From: Nocardia sienata NBRC 100364
GTDB lineage: Bacteria > Actinomycetota > Actinomycetes > Mycobacteriales > Mycobacteriaceae
Assembly (NCBI RefSeq): GCF_001613205.1
Contig: NZ_BDBX01000004.1
Coordinates: 372,001 to 436,000, forward strand
Length of the DNA: 64,000 nt
Direction of reading: 5' to 3'
Part shown: piece after piece, positions 32,730-41,357 of the stretch
How positions within the stretch are numbered: position 1 is the first letter of the stretch
How the letters are laid out: the number at the start of each line of letters is the position of its first letter
Notes under the pieces: generated by a model
The model's database searches: none
Seen by the model: the letters and a program-made list of their open reading frames with translations, nothing else
Told to the model about the DNA's origin: nothing
Program-made: the position numbers and the translations under genes

Positions 32730-33944
32730 GTGACCAGTACCCGAGATCTACGCGAGCCCGCCGAGTCGGCGTCTCCCTGCGCGGACTCCCCCACCGCGGC
32801 GGTCCGTATGCGCAGGCGACTGGAACGGCTCCTCGGGGTCGCCGCCACCGAGGGGAACGCACTGGTCGCGCTGCGCAACGGCGACGAGATCTTCCCGGCG
32901 ATGCTCGACGCCATCCGTAATGCCGAGCACACCGTCGACATGATGACCTTCGTGTACTGGCAGGGCGATATCGCCCGGCAGTTCGCCTACGCGCTCGCCG
33001 ACCGCGCCGAGGCCGGCCTGCGGGTGCGGCTGCTGCTGGACGGCTTCGGCAGCCGGTCGATCGAGAAAGACCTGCTGACCCTCATGGAACGCGCGGGAGT
33101 CCAGGTGGCCTGGTTCCGGCGTCCCATAGCGCTGTCTCCGCTCAAGCAGAACCACCGGTGTCACCGCAAAGTGCTGGTTGTCGACGAGCGCACCGCGTTC
33201 ACCGGTGGGGTGGGTATCGCCGAGGAATGGTGCGGCGACGCACGCAACGAACATGAATGGCGCGATACCCATGTGCGGATCGAGGGCCCTGCGGTGGACG
33301 GCGTCGCGGCCGCCTTCGCACAGAACTGGGCGGAATGCCATGACGCGCTCTTCGACGAGCGCGACCGCTTCGCACCGCAGCAGCATCACGGTTCGGCGGT
33401 CGTCCAGGTGGTCCGCGGGTCGGCGAGTCTCGGTTGGCAGGATATGCAGACACTGCTGCGAGTGGTCATCGAATCGGCAGAACAGCGGCTACGGCTGGCC
33501 ACGGCCTACTTCTCGCCGGACGCCTACTTCATCGAACTCCTCTGCGCCGCCGCACGACGCGGGGTGGAGGTCGAGATCCTGCTGCCCGGCCCCCACACCG
33601 ACAAACGCGTATGCCAGCTGGCCGGTCAGCATTTCTACAGCGACCTGCTCGCCTGCGGGGTGAAGATCCTGCAATACCAGCCGACGATGATGCACGCCAA
33701 GGTCATCACGGTGGACGGGATCGCATCGTTGGTGGGATCGACGAACTTCAACCGGCGCTCGCTGGACCACGACGAGGAGATCATGCTCGTGGTGCTGGAC
33801 GAACAGTTCACCGCGACACTCGATGAGCATTTCGACGCCGACGCCAAGGTCAGTGAGCTGATCGAAGAAACCCGCTGGCAGCGCCGTTCACTTGTGCAGC
33901 GCGCCCGGGAGGCCGCGATGCTGCCGATCCGCCGATACCTGTGA
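32730..33944 (+). CDS. Phospholipase-D family protein, cardiolipin-synthase-like
   Basis: This 404-residue protein has two HKD motifs: HRKVLVVDERTAFTGG (His145, Lys147, Asp152) and HAKVITVDGIASLVGSTNFN near residue 330. The N-terminal block DAIRNAEHTVDMMTFVYWQGD matches cardiolipin synthase type A/B. No N-terminal membrane helices are seen, as in ClsB-like soluble forms. It could condense phosphatidylglycerol molecules or exchange phosphatidyl groups. GTG 32730 follows GAGGAG by 6 bases, and longer frames to the left look non-coding. Confidence 0.85.
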   Translation: MTSTRDLREPAESASPCADSPTAAVRMRRRLERLLGVAATEGNALVALRNGDEIFPAMLDAIRNAEHTVDMMTFVYWQGDIARQFAYALADRAEAGLRVRLLLDGFGSRSIEKDLLTLMERAGVQVAWFRRPIALSPLKQNHRCHRKVLVVDERTAFTGGVGIAEEWCGDARNEHEWRDTHVRIEGPAVDGVAAAFAQNWAECHDALFDERDRFAPQQHHGSAVVQVVRGSASLGWQDMQTLLRVVIESAEQRLRLATAYFSPDAYFIELLCAAARRGVEVEILLPGPHTDKRVCQLAGQHFYSDLLACGVKILQYQPTMMHAKVITVDGIASLVGSTNFNRRSLDHDEEIMLVVLDEQFTATLDEHFDADAKVSELIEETRWQRRSLVQRAREAAMLPIRRYL

Positions 33945-34038
33945 CGCCGTTCATCGGCCGGCCGGGTCCGCACGTGGCCGGAAAACGACGACAGTGGCTT
34001 CGCTTCCGGGCCGCTCGGTCGCCGGGCCGCCGGGCCGG

Positions 34039-34077
34039 TGCGCGCGGCCGGCCGCCGGGTGGGGCCGGCCGCGCGCA
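34039..34077. terminator. Terminator hairpin after the PLD gene
   Basis: TGCGCGCGGCCGGCC (34039-34053) and GGCCGGCCGCGCGCA (34063-34077) are perfect 15-bp complements with a 9-base loop, 95 bases after the PLD-type stop. Confidence 0.75.
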
Positions 34078-34235
34078 GGCGGGTAGGTCCACGAAACGAA
34101 GGCTTCGGCGCCGGATTCGGCTCCCCGCGGAGCGGGCACATAGGCTGCGGGTACGGGGATCATGAGTTGGCTTTGAGAGCACAGAGCCGCTCCCACCAGG
34201 ATGCGCAACGCGTCTCGAACCGATTCGAGTGCAGT

Positions 34236-34787
34236 ATGAACCGCCCCTCTGCTCACCGCTCACCGCCTTCGCCTTCCGTACCCTGGCGGTCGCCTCATGA
34301 CCAGTTGAGTTTCCGGGTCCGCCGCCGTGGCGACATCGTCGTCCTGGCAGTACGTGGGCAGGCGGACGCCTTCACCCTGGCCCTGTGGCGGCAGCAGGTG
34401 CGGGCCGCCGCGGATACGGTGACCAGCCCCCACGGCGCGCTCGTCGTCGACGCCACCAGACTCGATTTCCTGTCACTGCGCAGCCTCGCCGCGCTGTCCG
34501 ACGTCGCCGCGCAGTACCGGCGCGACGGGATCGATATCTCCCTGGTCACCGGCGATCCGGCCATCGCCCGGATCGCCCGCGCCGATACCCGTGCCGCGCT
34601 GCTACCGGTGCGTTCGACAGTGGTGAGCGCGCTGACCGCTGTTCACCTCCGACATCGGCCACCGGAGGTGGTTTCGGACGGCTCGGGGACAGGCTGCCCG
34701 GCACGGACGCGCGAGCTACCGGGCACGGGCGTCACCGGGCACAGCGACCTCCCGGACGCCGCGACCGCCGTCCCGGGCGCACCTTGA
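34236..34787 (+). CDS. STAS-domain protein (anti-anti-sigma-like)
   Basis: This 183-residue protein has a STAS domain at about residues 22-135. It begins with DQLSFRVRRRGDIVVLAVRGQ and carries GALVVDATRLDFLSLRSLAAL, where the D-x-S motif that is phosphorylated in SpoIIAA-type proteins falls at FLSLRSL. The C-terminal 45 residues are Pro/Gly/Thr-rich and probably disordered. Such proteins bind anti-sigma kinases to free stress sigma factors. No kinase or sigma gene is adjacent. ATG 34236 has no strong ribosome site. Confidence 0.72.
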   Translation: MNRPSAHRSPPSPSVPWRSPHDQLSFRVRRRGDIVVLAVRGQADAFTLALWRQQVRAAADTVTSPHGALVVDATRLDFLSLRSLAALSDVAAQYRRDGIDISLVTGDPAIARIARADTRAALLPVRSTVVSALTAVHLRHRPPEVVSDGSGTGCPARTRELPGTGVTGHSDLPDAATAVPGAP

Positions 34788-34943
34788 TCAGCAACCACCG
34801 CCGGCCGAGTGTCGCGGCCGCGCACTCTCGCAATCAGCGCTCGGCCGCGGAAACCGCGCCCCACCGGGGCACGAACTCACGCCCGATATCGCTGAAGATG
34901 GCCGTCGCGGTGTCGGGCGGCGGCCGCGGTGGCACCTCTCGGA

Positions 34944-35987
34944 TCAGGCTCGCATTCTGCGGGCCACCCGGTCACGCTCCTCGGCTATCACGCGACGGCG
35001 GGCGATCATGGCCTCGGCCGGAGAGCCGCCGCTGACGATCGCGTGGTGCACCGCTTCGATATCCTCGATACCCTCGCGCGCTCCCACGCCCGCCGCGGGC
35101 GTGATGGCGTGGTCCGCGTCGCCGACCAGGATCACGGGGGCGACCGGCACCGCCGCAGTCGCGAGCGCGACATTGCGCGCGTTGGAAACATGGACCTGCT
35201 CGGTGGCCGCGACCAGTGTCGCCGTCAGTTCCCGCACGGAGCCCGGTGCCGACTCCACCACCGCCGCGGCCCAGTTCCGCACCGGCACGATCCCGGTGTC
35301 GGCGATCGGTAGCGGTTCCCGCTCGATGCGCAGGAACCACAGCGCCGAATCGGCGCCGGGCCGCCAGATATGGCCGAAGGTGGCCGCCGGGCGGGTACCG
35401 GAGGCCGCCTCGGCGTGGAAGTGCAGGACGAATGGGTCGGTAGGGCATTCGACAGGAGTCGTGGTCATTCCATAGACCACCACATCGCCTGCGTACTCCG
35501 GGGTCCGGCCGGGTTCGGTGCCCGCGCGTGCCACCGAGTCGATACCGTCGGCACCGATCACCAGATCCCGCGCCGTCACCGTGCGGTCGCCGATACGCAG
35601 GGTGGTGTGCCCGGTCGTGGCGTCGACCGCGACCTCGGCGACCGGGCTGCCGTAACTGATCTCGGCGCCCGCGTGTACCGCGAACCGTTTCAGCACCGCG
35701 ATCAGATCGCTGCGCAACCAGAACCGGTGTCCCTCGCTGGGCCGCCGCCGCGTCACGCCGTCGTCGGGGGTGTACCGCAGTTCGCTCAGCGGATAGGAGG
35801 CCGCGTGCAGTTCTGCCTCCGGCACACCCAGAGATACGAGACCGCGGTGGCCCCGGCCGTCGAGGATCAGGAAGGCCCCGCCTCCCCCGCCGTCGCGCTG
35901 CTCGTAGACCGTCACCGGCCGCCCGGCCCTCGACAGTGCGCCGGCCAGCGCGGTTCCGGCGATACCGCTTCCCAGGATGGTGATCAT
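34944..35987 (-). CDS. FAD-dependent monooxygenase
   Basis: This 347-residue flavoprotein hydroxylase has the dinucleotide-binding start ITILGSGIAGTALAGAL, the RSDLIAVL block, VIGADGIDSVAR (the DG motif) and VILVGDADHAITPAAGVGA (the GD motif). All three group-A monooxygenase fingerprints are present. The Gly-rich stretch DGGGGGAFLIL after strand 2 is unusual. ATG 35987 follows AAGGAGCTCC. It probably oxidises an aromatic or polyketide-like small molecule, but no pathway is adjacent. Confidence 0.87.
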   Translation of the reverse strand: MITILGSGIAGTALAGALSRAGRPVTVYEQRDGGGGGAFLILDGRGHRGLVSLGVPEAELHAASYPLSELRYTPDDGVTRRRPSEGHRFWLRSDLIAVLKRFAVHAGAEISYGSPVAEVAVDATTGHTTLRIGDRTVTARDLVIGADGIDSVARAGTEPGRTPEYAGDVVVYGMTTTPVECPTDPFVLHFHAEAASGTRPAATFGHIWRPGADSALWFLRIEREPLPIADTGIVPVRNWAAAVVESAPGSVRELTATLVAATEQVHVSNARNVALATAAVPVAPVILVGDADHAITPAAGVGAREGIEDIEAVHHAIVSGGSPAEAMIARRRVIAEERDRVARRMRA

Positions 35988-36091
35988 CGGAGCTCCTTCG
36001 GCGAGTGGCGGGCACATAACCGATCAGTGGGCGACCGGCGACCACAGTCGCTCTCCGCCCGGGGCGGTGCTCGGGATCCGGGATACACCTG

Positions 36092-36111
36092 CCCGTCCGT
36101 CACCGGACGGG
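36092..36111. terminator. Terminator after the osmoprotectant ABC operon
   Basis: CCCGTCCG-tcac-CGGACGGG is a perfect 8-bp hairpin, 47-66 bases past the binding-protein stop on the minus strand. It separates that operon from the monooxygenase gene. Confidence 0.65.
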
Positions 36112-36157
36112 AATCCGATCCCCGGGGCCAACATACAAGACCGGCAACCCATCCGGT

Positions 36158-37144
36158 CTACTCGACGAGATCCTCGCTCTTCAACCAGTCGTAGGCCACA
36201 TCGGCGGGATCCTCGCCGTCGATATCGACCCGGCCGTTGAGGTCCTGCATCAGATCATCGGTGAGATGCTCGGAGATGACGGCGAGCAACGGTGCCAGCC
36301 GCGGGTAACGGTCGATGATCTCGCCGCGCACGACCGCGGTCCCGCTGTAGGGCAGGAAGAATTTCCGGTCGTCGTCGAGCACGACCAGGTTCAGGTTCTT
36401 CACCCGGCCGTCGGTGGTGTAGATCATGCCGAAATTGCAGGGAGCGCTCTTGGCCGTCGCTGTGTAGACGACTCCGGCGTCCATCCGCGTGACATTGCCC
36501 GCCGGCACACCGTCGGGATCGTTGTAGGGAATCCCGTACTTCTGCAGCATCGGAATGAAACCGTCGGAGCGACTGAAGAATTCGTCGTCGACGCAGAAGG
36601 TCCGATCGCCGACGGGAAGTGCCGCGACCTCGGACAGCGATCTCACGCCCAGCCGTTCGGCGGTGGGGGTCGACGCGCCGAACGCGTAGGTGTCGTTGAA
36701 ATTGGCCGGTGGCATCCACTCCAGGTCGTAGTCGCGCTTCTCGATATCGTGGACGCGCTGCCACAGTTCCTGGGGATCGGAGATGGTCTCGGTCTGGTTG
36801 TGGTAGTTGACCCATCCGGTGCCGGTGTACTCCCAAAGGATATCCGCGTCGCCGCCCAGCTGGGCCTGGCGGGAGGAGGCCGAACCCGGCGCCCCGGTGA
36901 GATCGGTGACCTGCGCGCCGGCGGCCGCGAGATAGGTGGCGGTGATCTTGCCGAGCAGCACACCCTCGGTGAAGCTCTTCGAGGTCACCACCAGTTTCGC
37001 GCCGTCGAGCGGTCGCTGCCCGTCCGGCAGGCGCGCGTCGTGGAAGGTGCCCGACGAACTCACCAGGCCACATCCGGCGAGCAGCGAGATCACCGCGAGA
37101 AGAACGGAAACTGTGGCGGCCAGTCGTGCCGGCGCCGGACTCAT
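36158..37144 (-). CDS. opuCC: Osmoprotectant/glycine-betaine ABC transporter substrate-binding lipoprotein (OpuCC/ProX-like)
   Basis: This 328-residue exported lipoprotein has a signal peptide with lipobox LLAGC near residue 25. The OpuAC-type domain has LVVTSKSFTEGVLLGKI at the start, ADILWEYTGTGWVNY and AKSAPCNFGMIYTTDGR. The Trp and Tyr residues in EYTGTGW can form the aromatic cage that holds quaternary amines. It is the last gene of a four-gene minus-strand operon, and its ATG overlaps the permease stop (ATGA). Close relatives in some bacteria bind ergothioneine or carnitine, which I cannot exclude. Confidence 0.87.
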   Translation of the reverse strand: MSPAPARLAATVSVLLAVISLLAGCGLVSSSGTFHDARLPDGQRPLDGAKLVVTSKSFTEGVLLGKITATYLAAAGAQVTDLTGAPGSASSRQAQLGGDADILWEYTGTGWVNYHNQTETISDPQELWQRVHDIEKRDYDLEWMPPANFNDTYAFGASTPTAERLGVRSLSEVAALPVGDRTFCVDDEFFSRSDGFIPMLQKYGIPYNDPDGVPAGNVTRMDAGVVYTATAKSAPCNFGMIYTTDGRVKNLNLVVLDDDRKFFLPYSGTAVVRGEIIDRYPRLAPLLAVISEHLTDDLMQDLNGRVDIDGEDPADVAYDWLKSEDLVE

Positions 37145-37878
37145 GACACACCTCGCGGGGTCGCGGCCAGTTCGACGAGTCGGCCCAGCCAGTCGATGGT
37201 CAATGCCAACAGCCCGACCAGGATCGCACCGGAGATGAGCAGTTTGGGCAGGAACAGCGTGACGCCGGTGGTGATCAGCGTGCCGAGGCTGGTCGCGCCG
37301 ATGAAGGTGCTCAGCGTGGCAGTACCGACCAGGATGACCAGTGCGGTGCGGACACCGTTGAGGATCACCGGGACCGCCAGGGGGAGTTCCACCTGCAGCA
37401 GTGTCCGGGTGCCCGAGTAGCCGATCCCCCGCGAGGCCTCGATGGTGCGCTGATCCACCTGCCGCAGCCCGACGATCGTGTTCTGCAGAATCGGCAGGAC
37501 GGCGTAGACCACGAGACCGACTATCGCCGTGCGGAAACCGGTTCCCAGCCAGAACGTGAACAGCACGAGCAGGCCGACGGCGGGAGCCGCCTGACCGACA
37601 TTGGCGATATTGACCGCGATCGGCTCGAACCGCTTCAGCGCGGGCCGGGTCAGCGCGATACCCAGCGGAATGGCGATCACCACCACGATGACCGTGGCCA
37701 CCACGGTCAGTTCGATATGCGCGACGATGGTGTTGCGCAGATTCCCCCAGGCCAGCGAGGCCTGCTCGGTCGCGGTGAACGTCGTCGAGCGGTACCACAG
37801 CAGGTAGCCGATACCGATGACCGCGATGATGAGCGGTTCGAACCACACATCGAGCGGGAGACGGCGTAACCGGTTCAT
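37141..37878 (-). CDS. opuCD: Osmoprotectant ABC transporter permease
   Basis: This 245-residue permease has six helices and the binding-protein-dependent transport EAA-type loop EASRGIGYSGTRTLLQVELP. It starts MNRLRRLPLDVWFEPLI. It pairs with the second, frameshifted permease upstream. The start overlaps the ATPase stop and the stop overlaps the binding-protein start, both as ATGA. It acts in the plasma membrane as half of the translocation pore. Confidence 0.87.
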   Translation of the reverse strand: MNRLRRLPLDVWFEPLIIAVIGIGYLLWYRSTTFTATEQASLAWGNLRNTIVAHIELTVVATVIVVVIAIPLGIALTRPALKRFEPIAVNIANVGQAAPAVGLLVLFTFWLGTGFRTAIVGLVVYAVLPILQNTIVGLRQVDQRTIEASRGIGYSGTRTLLQVELPLAVPVILNGVRTALVILVGTATLSTFIGATSLGTLITTGVTLFLPKLLISGAILVGLLALTIDWLGRLVELAATPRGVS

Positions 37879-39161
37879 GACGGCTCGAGCGATCCGGGTT
37901 CGTCGTCGGCGGCGACCACCGGGGTCGGCGCCGGATCGGTGCCGTCGATGTAGGTCACATAGGACGCGTCCGGCCCGTCGGCGCGGGCTTCGGCGAGTTT
38001 GTCCCGGATCAGCTCGGTCACCGAGTCGATGCTCAGCGAGCCGACCACCGCGCCGCGGCCGTCGGTGATCAGCGCGGCGCCCTGGCTGGTCGCGAGCATG
38101 GCGTCCAGTGCGTCGTTGAGCGTCGAGGACCGCGCGACCACCGGCAGCCGGCGGTCGAGGAAATCGGAAACCTCGGGTTTGGCGGCCAGCTCGGTGAGAG
38201 TCGGCCAGGACCGCGGCCGCCCGGCGCCGTCCACGACGACCACCCAGCTGTGCCCGGCGGCTTTCGCCCGTTCGATCACCGCCGGCGCGGATTCGCCGAT
38301 CCGGGCGGTGACCACCTTGTCCGACGGGATATCACGGACGCGCGAGACGGTCAGATACGCCAGTTTCGCGCCGGAGCCGACAAACTCCTCGACGAACGGC
38401 GTAGCGGGATCGGTGAGGATGTCCTCCGGGCTCGCGTACTGCTCCACATGCCCGCCCTCGGAGAGGACGAGCACCTTGTCACCGAGTTTGGTCGCCTCTT
38501 CGAAATCGTGGGTGACGATCACGATGGTCTTGCCGAGCTCGTGCTGGATCGCGATGAGACTGTCCTGCAGCCGGGCCCGGGTGATCGGGTCTACCGCGCC
38601 GAACGGCTCGTCCATCAGCAACACCGGTGGATCGGCCGCCAGGGCACGGGCCACACCGACACGCTGCTGCTGGCCACCCGACATATCCTTGGGGAGCCGG
38701 TCGGCGAAGGTGGCCGGGTCGAGGCCGACCAGATCCAGCAGGTATTCGGTGCGTTCGGCGATCCGCGACTTGTCCCAGCCGAGCACGCGCGGGATGGCCC
38801 CCACGTTCTTGGCGACCGACCAGTGCGGGAACAATCCGCCGGACTGGATGACGTAGCCGATCGACTGCCGCAGTTTGTCGGGATCCTCGCGGGTGACGTC
38901 GCGACCGTCGATGAAGATCCGGCCTTCGGTGGGTTCGATCAAGCGGTTGATCATCTTGAGGGTGGTCGTCTTCCCGCAACCCGAAGGGCCCACGAAGGCG
39001 ACGATCTCGCCGGCGGGGATCTCGAGGTCCAGGCGTTCGACCGCGGGCTTGCGCTGCCCCTTGAACCGTTTGACGACCGAGTCCAGGGTGATCGTTGCGC
39101 CGGTGACCGTACGCTCGGTTGTCGCCGTGGCCGTGCCGCTGCTCGTCGTATCGCCGGTCAT
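37875..39161 (-). CDS. opuCA: Osmoprotectant ABC transporter ATP-binding protein with CBS domains
   Basis: This 428-residue ATPase has Walker A GPSGCGKTT (near residue 57), the Q-loop, signature MSGGQQQRV, Walker B VLLMDEPFGAVD and switch His in IVTHDFEEA. The C-terminal 170 residues form a CBS pair (VVARSSTLNDALDAMLATSQG, split, and GSLSIDSVTELI). In OpuCA-type proteins this pair senses ionic strength. An N-terminal Thr-rich tail of about 20 residues is extra. GGAGG stands a few bases before ATG 39161. Confidence 0.88.
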   Translation of the reverse strand: MTGDTTSSGTATATTERTVTGATITLDSVVKRFKGQRKPAVERLDLEIPAGEIVAFVGPSGCGKTTTLKMINRLIEPTEGRIFIDGRDVTREDPDKLRQSIGYVIQSGGLFPHWSVAKNVGAIPRVLGWDKSRIAERTEYLLDLVGLDPATFADRLPKDMSGGQQQRVGVARALAADPPVLLMDEPFGAVDPITRARLQDSLIAIQHELGKTIVIVTHDFEEATKLGDKVLVLSEGGHVEQYASPEDILTDPATPFVEEFVGSGAKLAYLTVSRVRDIPSDKVVTARIGESAPAVIERAKAAGHSWVVVVDGAGRPRSWPTLTELAAKPEVSDFLDRRLPVVARSSTLNDALDAMLATSQGAALITDGRGAVVGSLSIDSVTELIRDKLAEARADGPDASYVTYIDGTDPAPTPVVAADDEPGSLEPS

Positions 39162-39225
39162 GGGGCCTCCTTCGAAGCGAGTTCATACGGTCCGCGGAGA
39201 CCGCAGCGTTGGCGGAGGTACCGCA

Positions 39226-39869
39226 TCATGACAGTCCCTTCGCGATCGTGAGGCGTCCGAGCAGAACGAGTAGCGCGTCGAAGACCAACGCGATGATCAC
39301 GATGAGAATTGTTCCGGTAAGAGCCATTTCGAGAGCGTTTGCGCCGCCGAGCCGCGACAGCCCGTTGAAGATCAGCGAGCCGAGCCCCGGGCCGAGCACG
39401 AGGCGACGATGGCCGCGACACCGACGATCATCTGGGTGGACACTCTGATCCCGGTGAGGATCACCGGCCAGGCTATGGGCAGCTCCACCGTGAGCAGAAT
39501 GCGCAACCGCGAGAACCCGATCCCCCGGGCGGATTCGACGACCGAGGCCGGTACCGACCGCAAACCGACGATGGCGTTGCCGATCACCGGCAGGGCCGCG
39601 AAGAACGCCAGCATGATGAACGACGGGACGACACCGAGCCCGAAGGGCACCAGTAGCAATGCCAGCAGCGCCAGCGAGGGTATCGTCAGGGCGACCCGGC
39701 TGGAGGTCAGCGAGAGGGCCGACAGCAGCGGCAACCGGTAGACCGCGACAGCGATGAGGACGGCGACGACAGTTCCGACCAGCACCGTCTGGAATGCCAG
39801 GGAGGCATGCTGATACGTGAGAAATGTCAGCAGCTCACCCCGCCCTCGGATATAGCTCCACAGATTCAC
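39226..39869 (-). pseudogene. opuCB: Osmoprotectant ABC permease (OpuCB-like), single-base frameshift near 39404
   Basis: GTG 39869 begins MNLWSYIRGRGELLTFL and runs through five helices and the loop ESARGIGFSRLRILLTVELP. After IVGVAAIVA the frame is lost because one base is missing in what should be a Tyr or Ser codon before V-L-G-P-G-L-G. Shifting one frame restores GLGSLIFNGLSRLGGAN and a last helix to a stop at 39226, giving a normal permease of about 214 residues. As written, the product ends with a short wrong tail at 39372, lacking the last helix. Either the transporter is inactive or this is a sequencing error. Confidence 0.8.
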
Positions 39870-40139
39870 GGGCTCCCCATCGTCGGCCGGAAATCGTTCG
39901 GCGCCCGTCCGTGCGGAGTCATCGGACGCGCAAGCTGTAAGAGATTAATCGATACCGCCCGGTCGAATTCGGAAGGCGCGCGGCGGATACGGCAACGGGC
40001 CGCCACTTCCGTGCGGGTGCGCGACCGCTACCGGCGGCGATGCGATTCGGCACAGCACTGTCCAGAGTTTCACTCACCGGGAATTCCAACAATTCCGGTG
40101 GTGGGTGACCGAGCGTGCGTTTCCGCCGGGCGAGCGCAT

Positions 40140-41075
40140 TCACGCCGCGTGGGCCGGCGAGTCGACGGCCGAATAATATTCGGCGTCACCGGAGATCACG
40201 GTGCTCGGTCTACCGTCGACCCCGACCGGAATGCCACCGGACAGCGTGATCCGGGTCAACCGGCGGTGCTCGTTTCCGTCGTAGTCGTCGATCGCGTAGT
40301 GCTGGGTGGCGCGGTTGTCCCAGATCGCTACATCGCCCAGCGCCCAGTTCCAGCGAGTGGTGTTCTCCAGCCGGGTGATCCGATCCTGGAACAGCCGGAA
40401 CAGAGCCTGCGATTCGGTGCCCGCCAGGCCCACGAACTGCTTCACGAATCCGCCGAGCAGCAGGGCCCGTTCACCGGTCTCCGGATGTACCTCCACCACC
40501 GGATGCTCGGTCTCGAAATAGCTCGACTCGAATTCGCGCCGGTAGGCGGTGGCACCCTCGTCGGGGTTGTCCTCGGCGGTGGCGGCGTAGTCGTACAGGT
40601 TGGTGTGCCGCGCACGCAGGTTCTCGGCCAGCAGCCGCAGCGGTTCGGGCAGCGAATTGTAGGCGGCGACGGTGGAGGCCCAGGTAGTGGAGCCGCCGTA
40701 GCTCGGCAGGACGACCGCGCGCAGAATCGACGCCTTCGGAATCCGGTCGACGAAGGTGACATCGGTGTGCCAGCTGTTCGAGCGGCCGAGGCGCGAATCG
40801 ATGGCCAGGCTCTTCACCCCGGCCGATCTGACCGTCGGATGCGGGGTCGTCGGAGTGCCGAGCAGTTCCGCGAACTCGTACTGTCCGTCCTCGGTGAGGT
40901 GGTCCTGGCCGCGGAAGAAGATCACTTTGTGCTCGGCGAGCGCCGCGCGGATACCGGTCACGGTCGCCGGGGACAGGTCGCCGCCGAGCCGGACCCCGTC
41001 GATCCGCGCGCCGATATGGGTACCGAGCTTGGTCACCTGCACGGTGGTGGCGGTGTCAACAGTGTCGACGGACAT
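40140..41075 (-). CDS. TauD/TfdA-family 2-oxoglutarate-dependent dioxygenase (Rv3406-like)
   Basis: This 311-residue Fe(II)/2-oxoglutarate dioxygenase is very similar in layout to mycobacterial Rv3406, a type II alkyl sulfatase. The iron ligands are in [11 protein letters not shown] (H-x-D) and [13 protein letters not shown] (distal His), and the 2-oxoglutarate Arg is in HRRLTRITL. The lead [19 protein letters not shown] is family-typical. It would release sulfate from alkyl sulfates for sulfur scavenging. ATG 41075 with GAGAGG upstream is preferred to the longer frame. It is divergent from the aldehyde dehydrogenase gene. Confidence 0.87.
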   Translation of the reverse strand: MSVDTVDTATTVQVTKLGTHIGARIDGVRLGGDLSPATVTGIRAALAEHKVIFFRGQDHLTEDGQYEFAELLGTPTTPHPTVRSAGVKSLAIDSRLGRSNSWHTDVTFVDRIPKASILRAVVLPSYGGSTTWASTVAAYNSLPEPLRLLAENLRARHTNLYDYAATAEDNPDEGATAYRREFESSYFETEHPVVEVHPETGERALLLGGFVKQFVGLAGTESQALFRLFQDRITRLENTTRWNWALGDVAIWDNRATQHYAIDDYDGNEHRRLTRITLSGGIPVGVDGRPSTVISGDAEYYSAVDSPAHAA

Positions 41076-41357
41076 GGCCGTGGCCTCTCGCTCGAATCTG
41101 ACGATCGAGTGGGATGAAACCACCGCGGGGCCACCGCGCCCAGGTTTTCGGTCATCGGGATCGTAATGGGCAATCACTCGGCGAACCGGACGCCGCCCTG
41201 CTCATCCCGCCCGCGCACCCGGCCGGAGCGGCCGCTGCCGCACCGGCCGCACCGCCGGGGGCGGGCCGCCGACCCTAGAATGCGGGCCGCGGGCGGAGGC
41301 AGCCGTCGTCGGGCGAGCACACCGCCGGCGAACCCGCAACGAGAGGGAGTTATCGAG

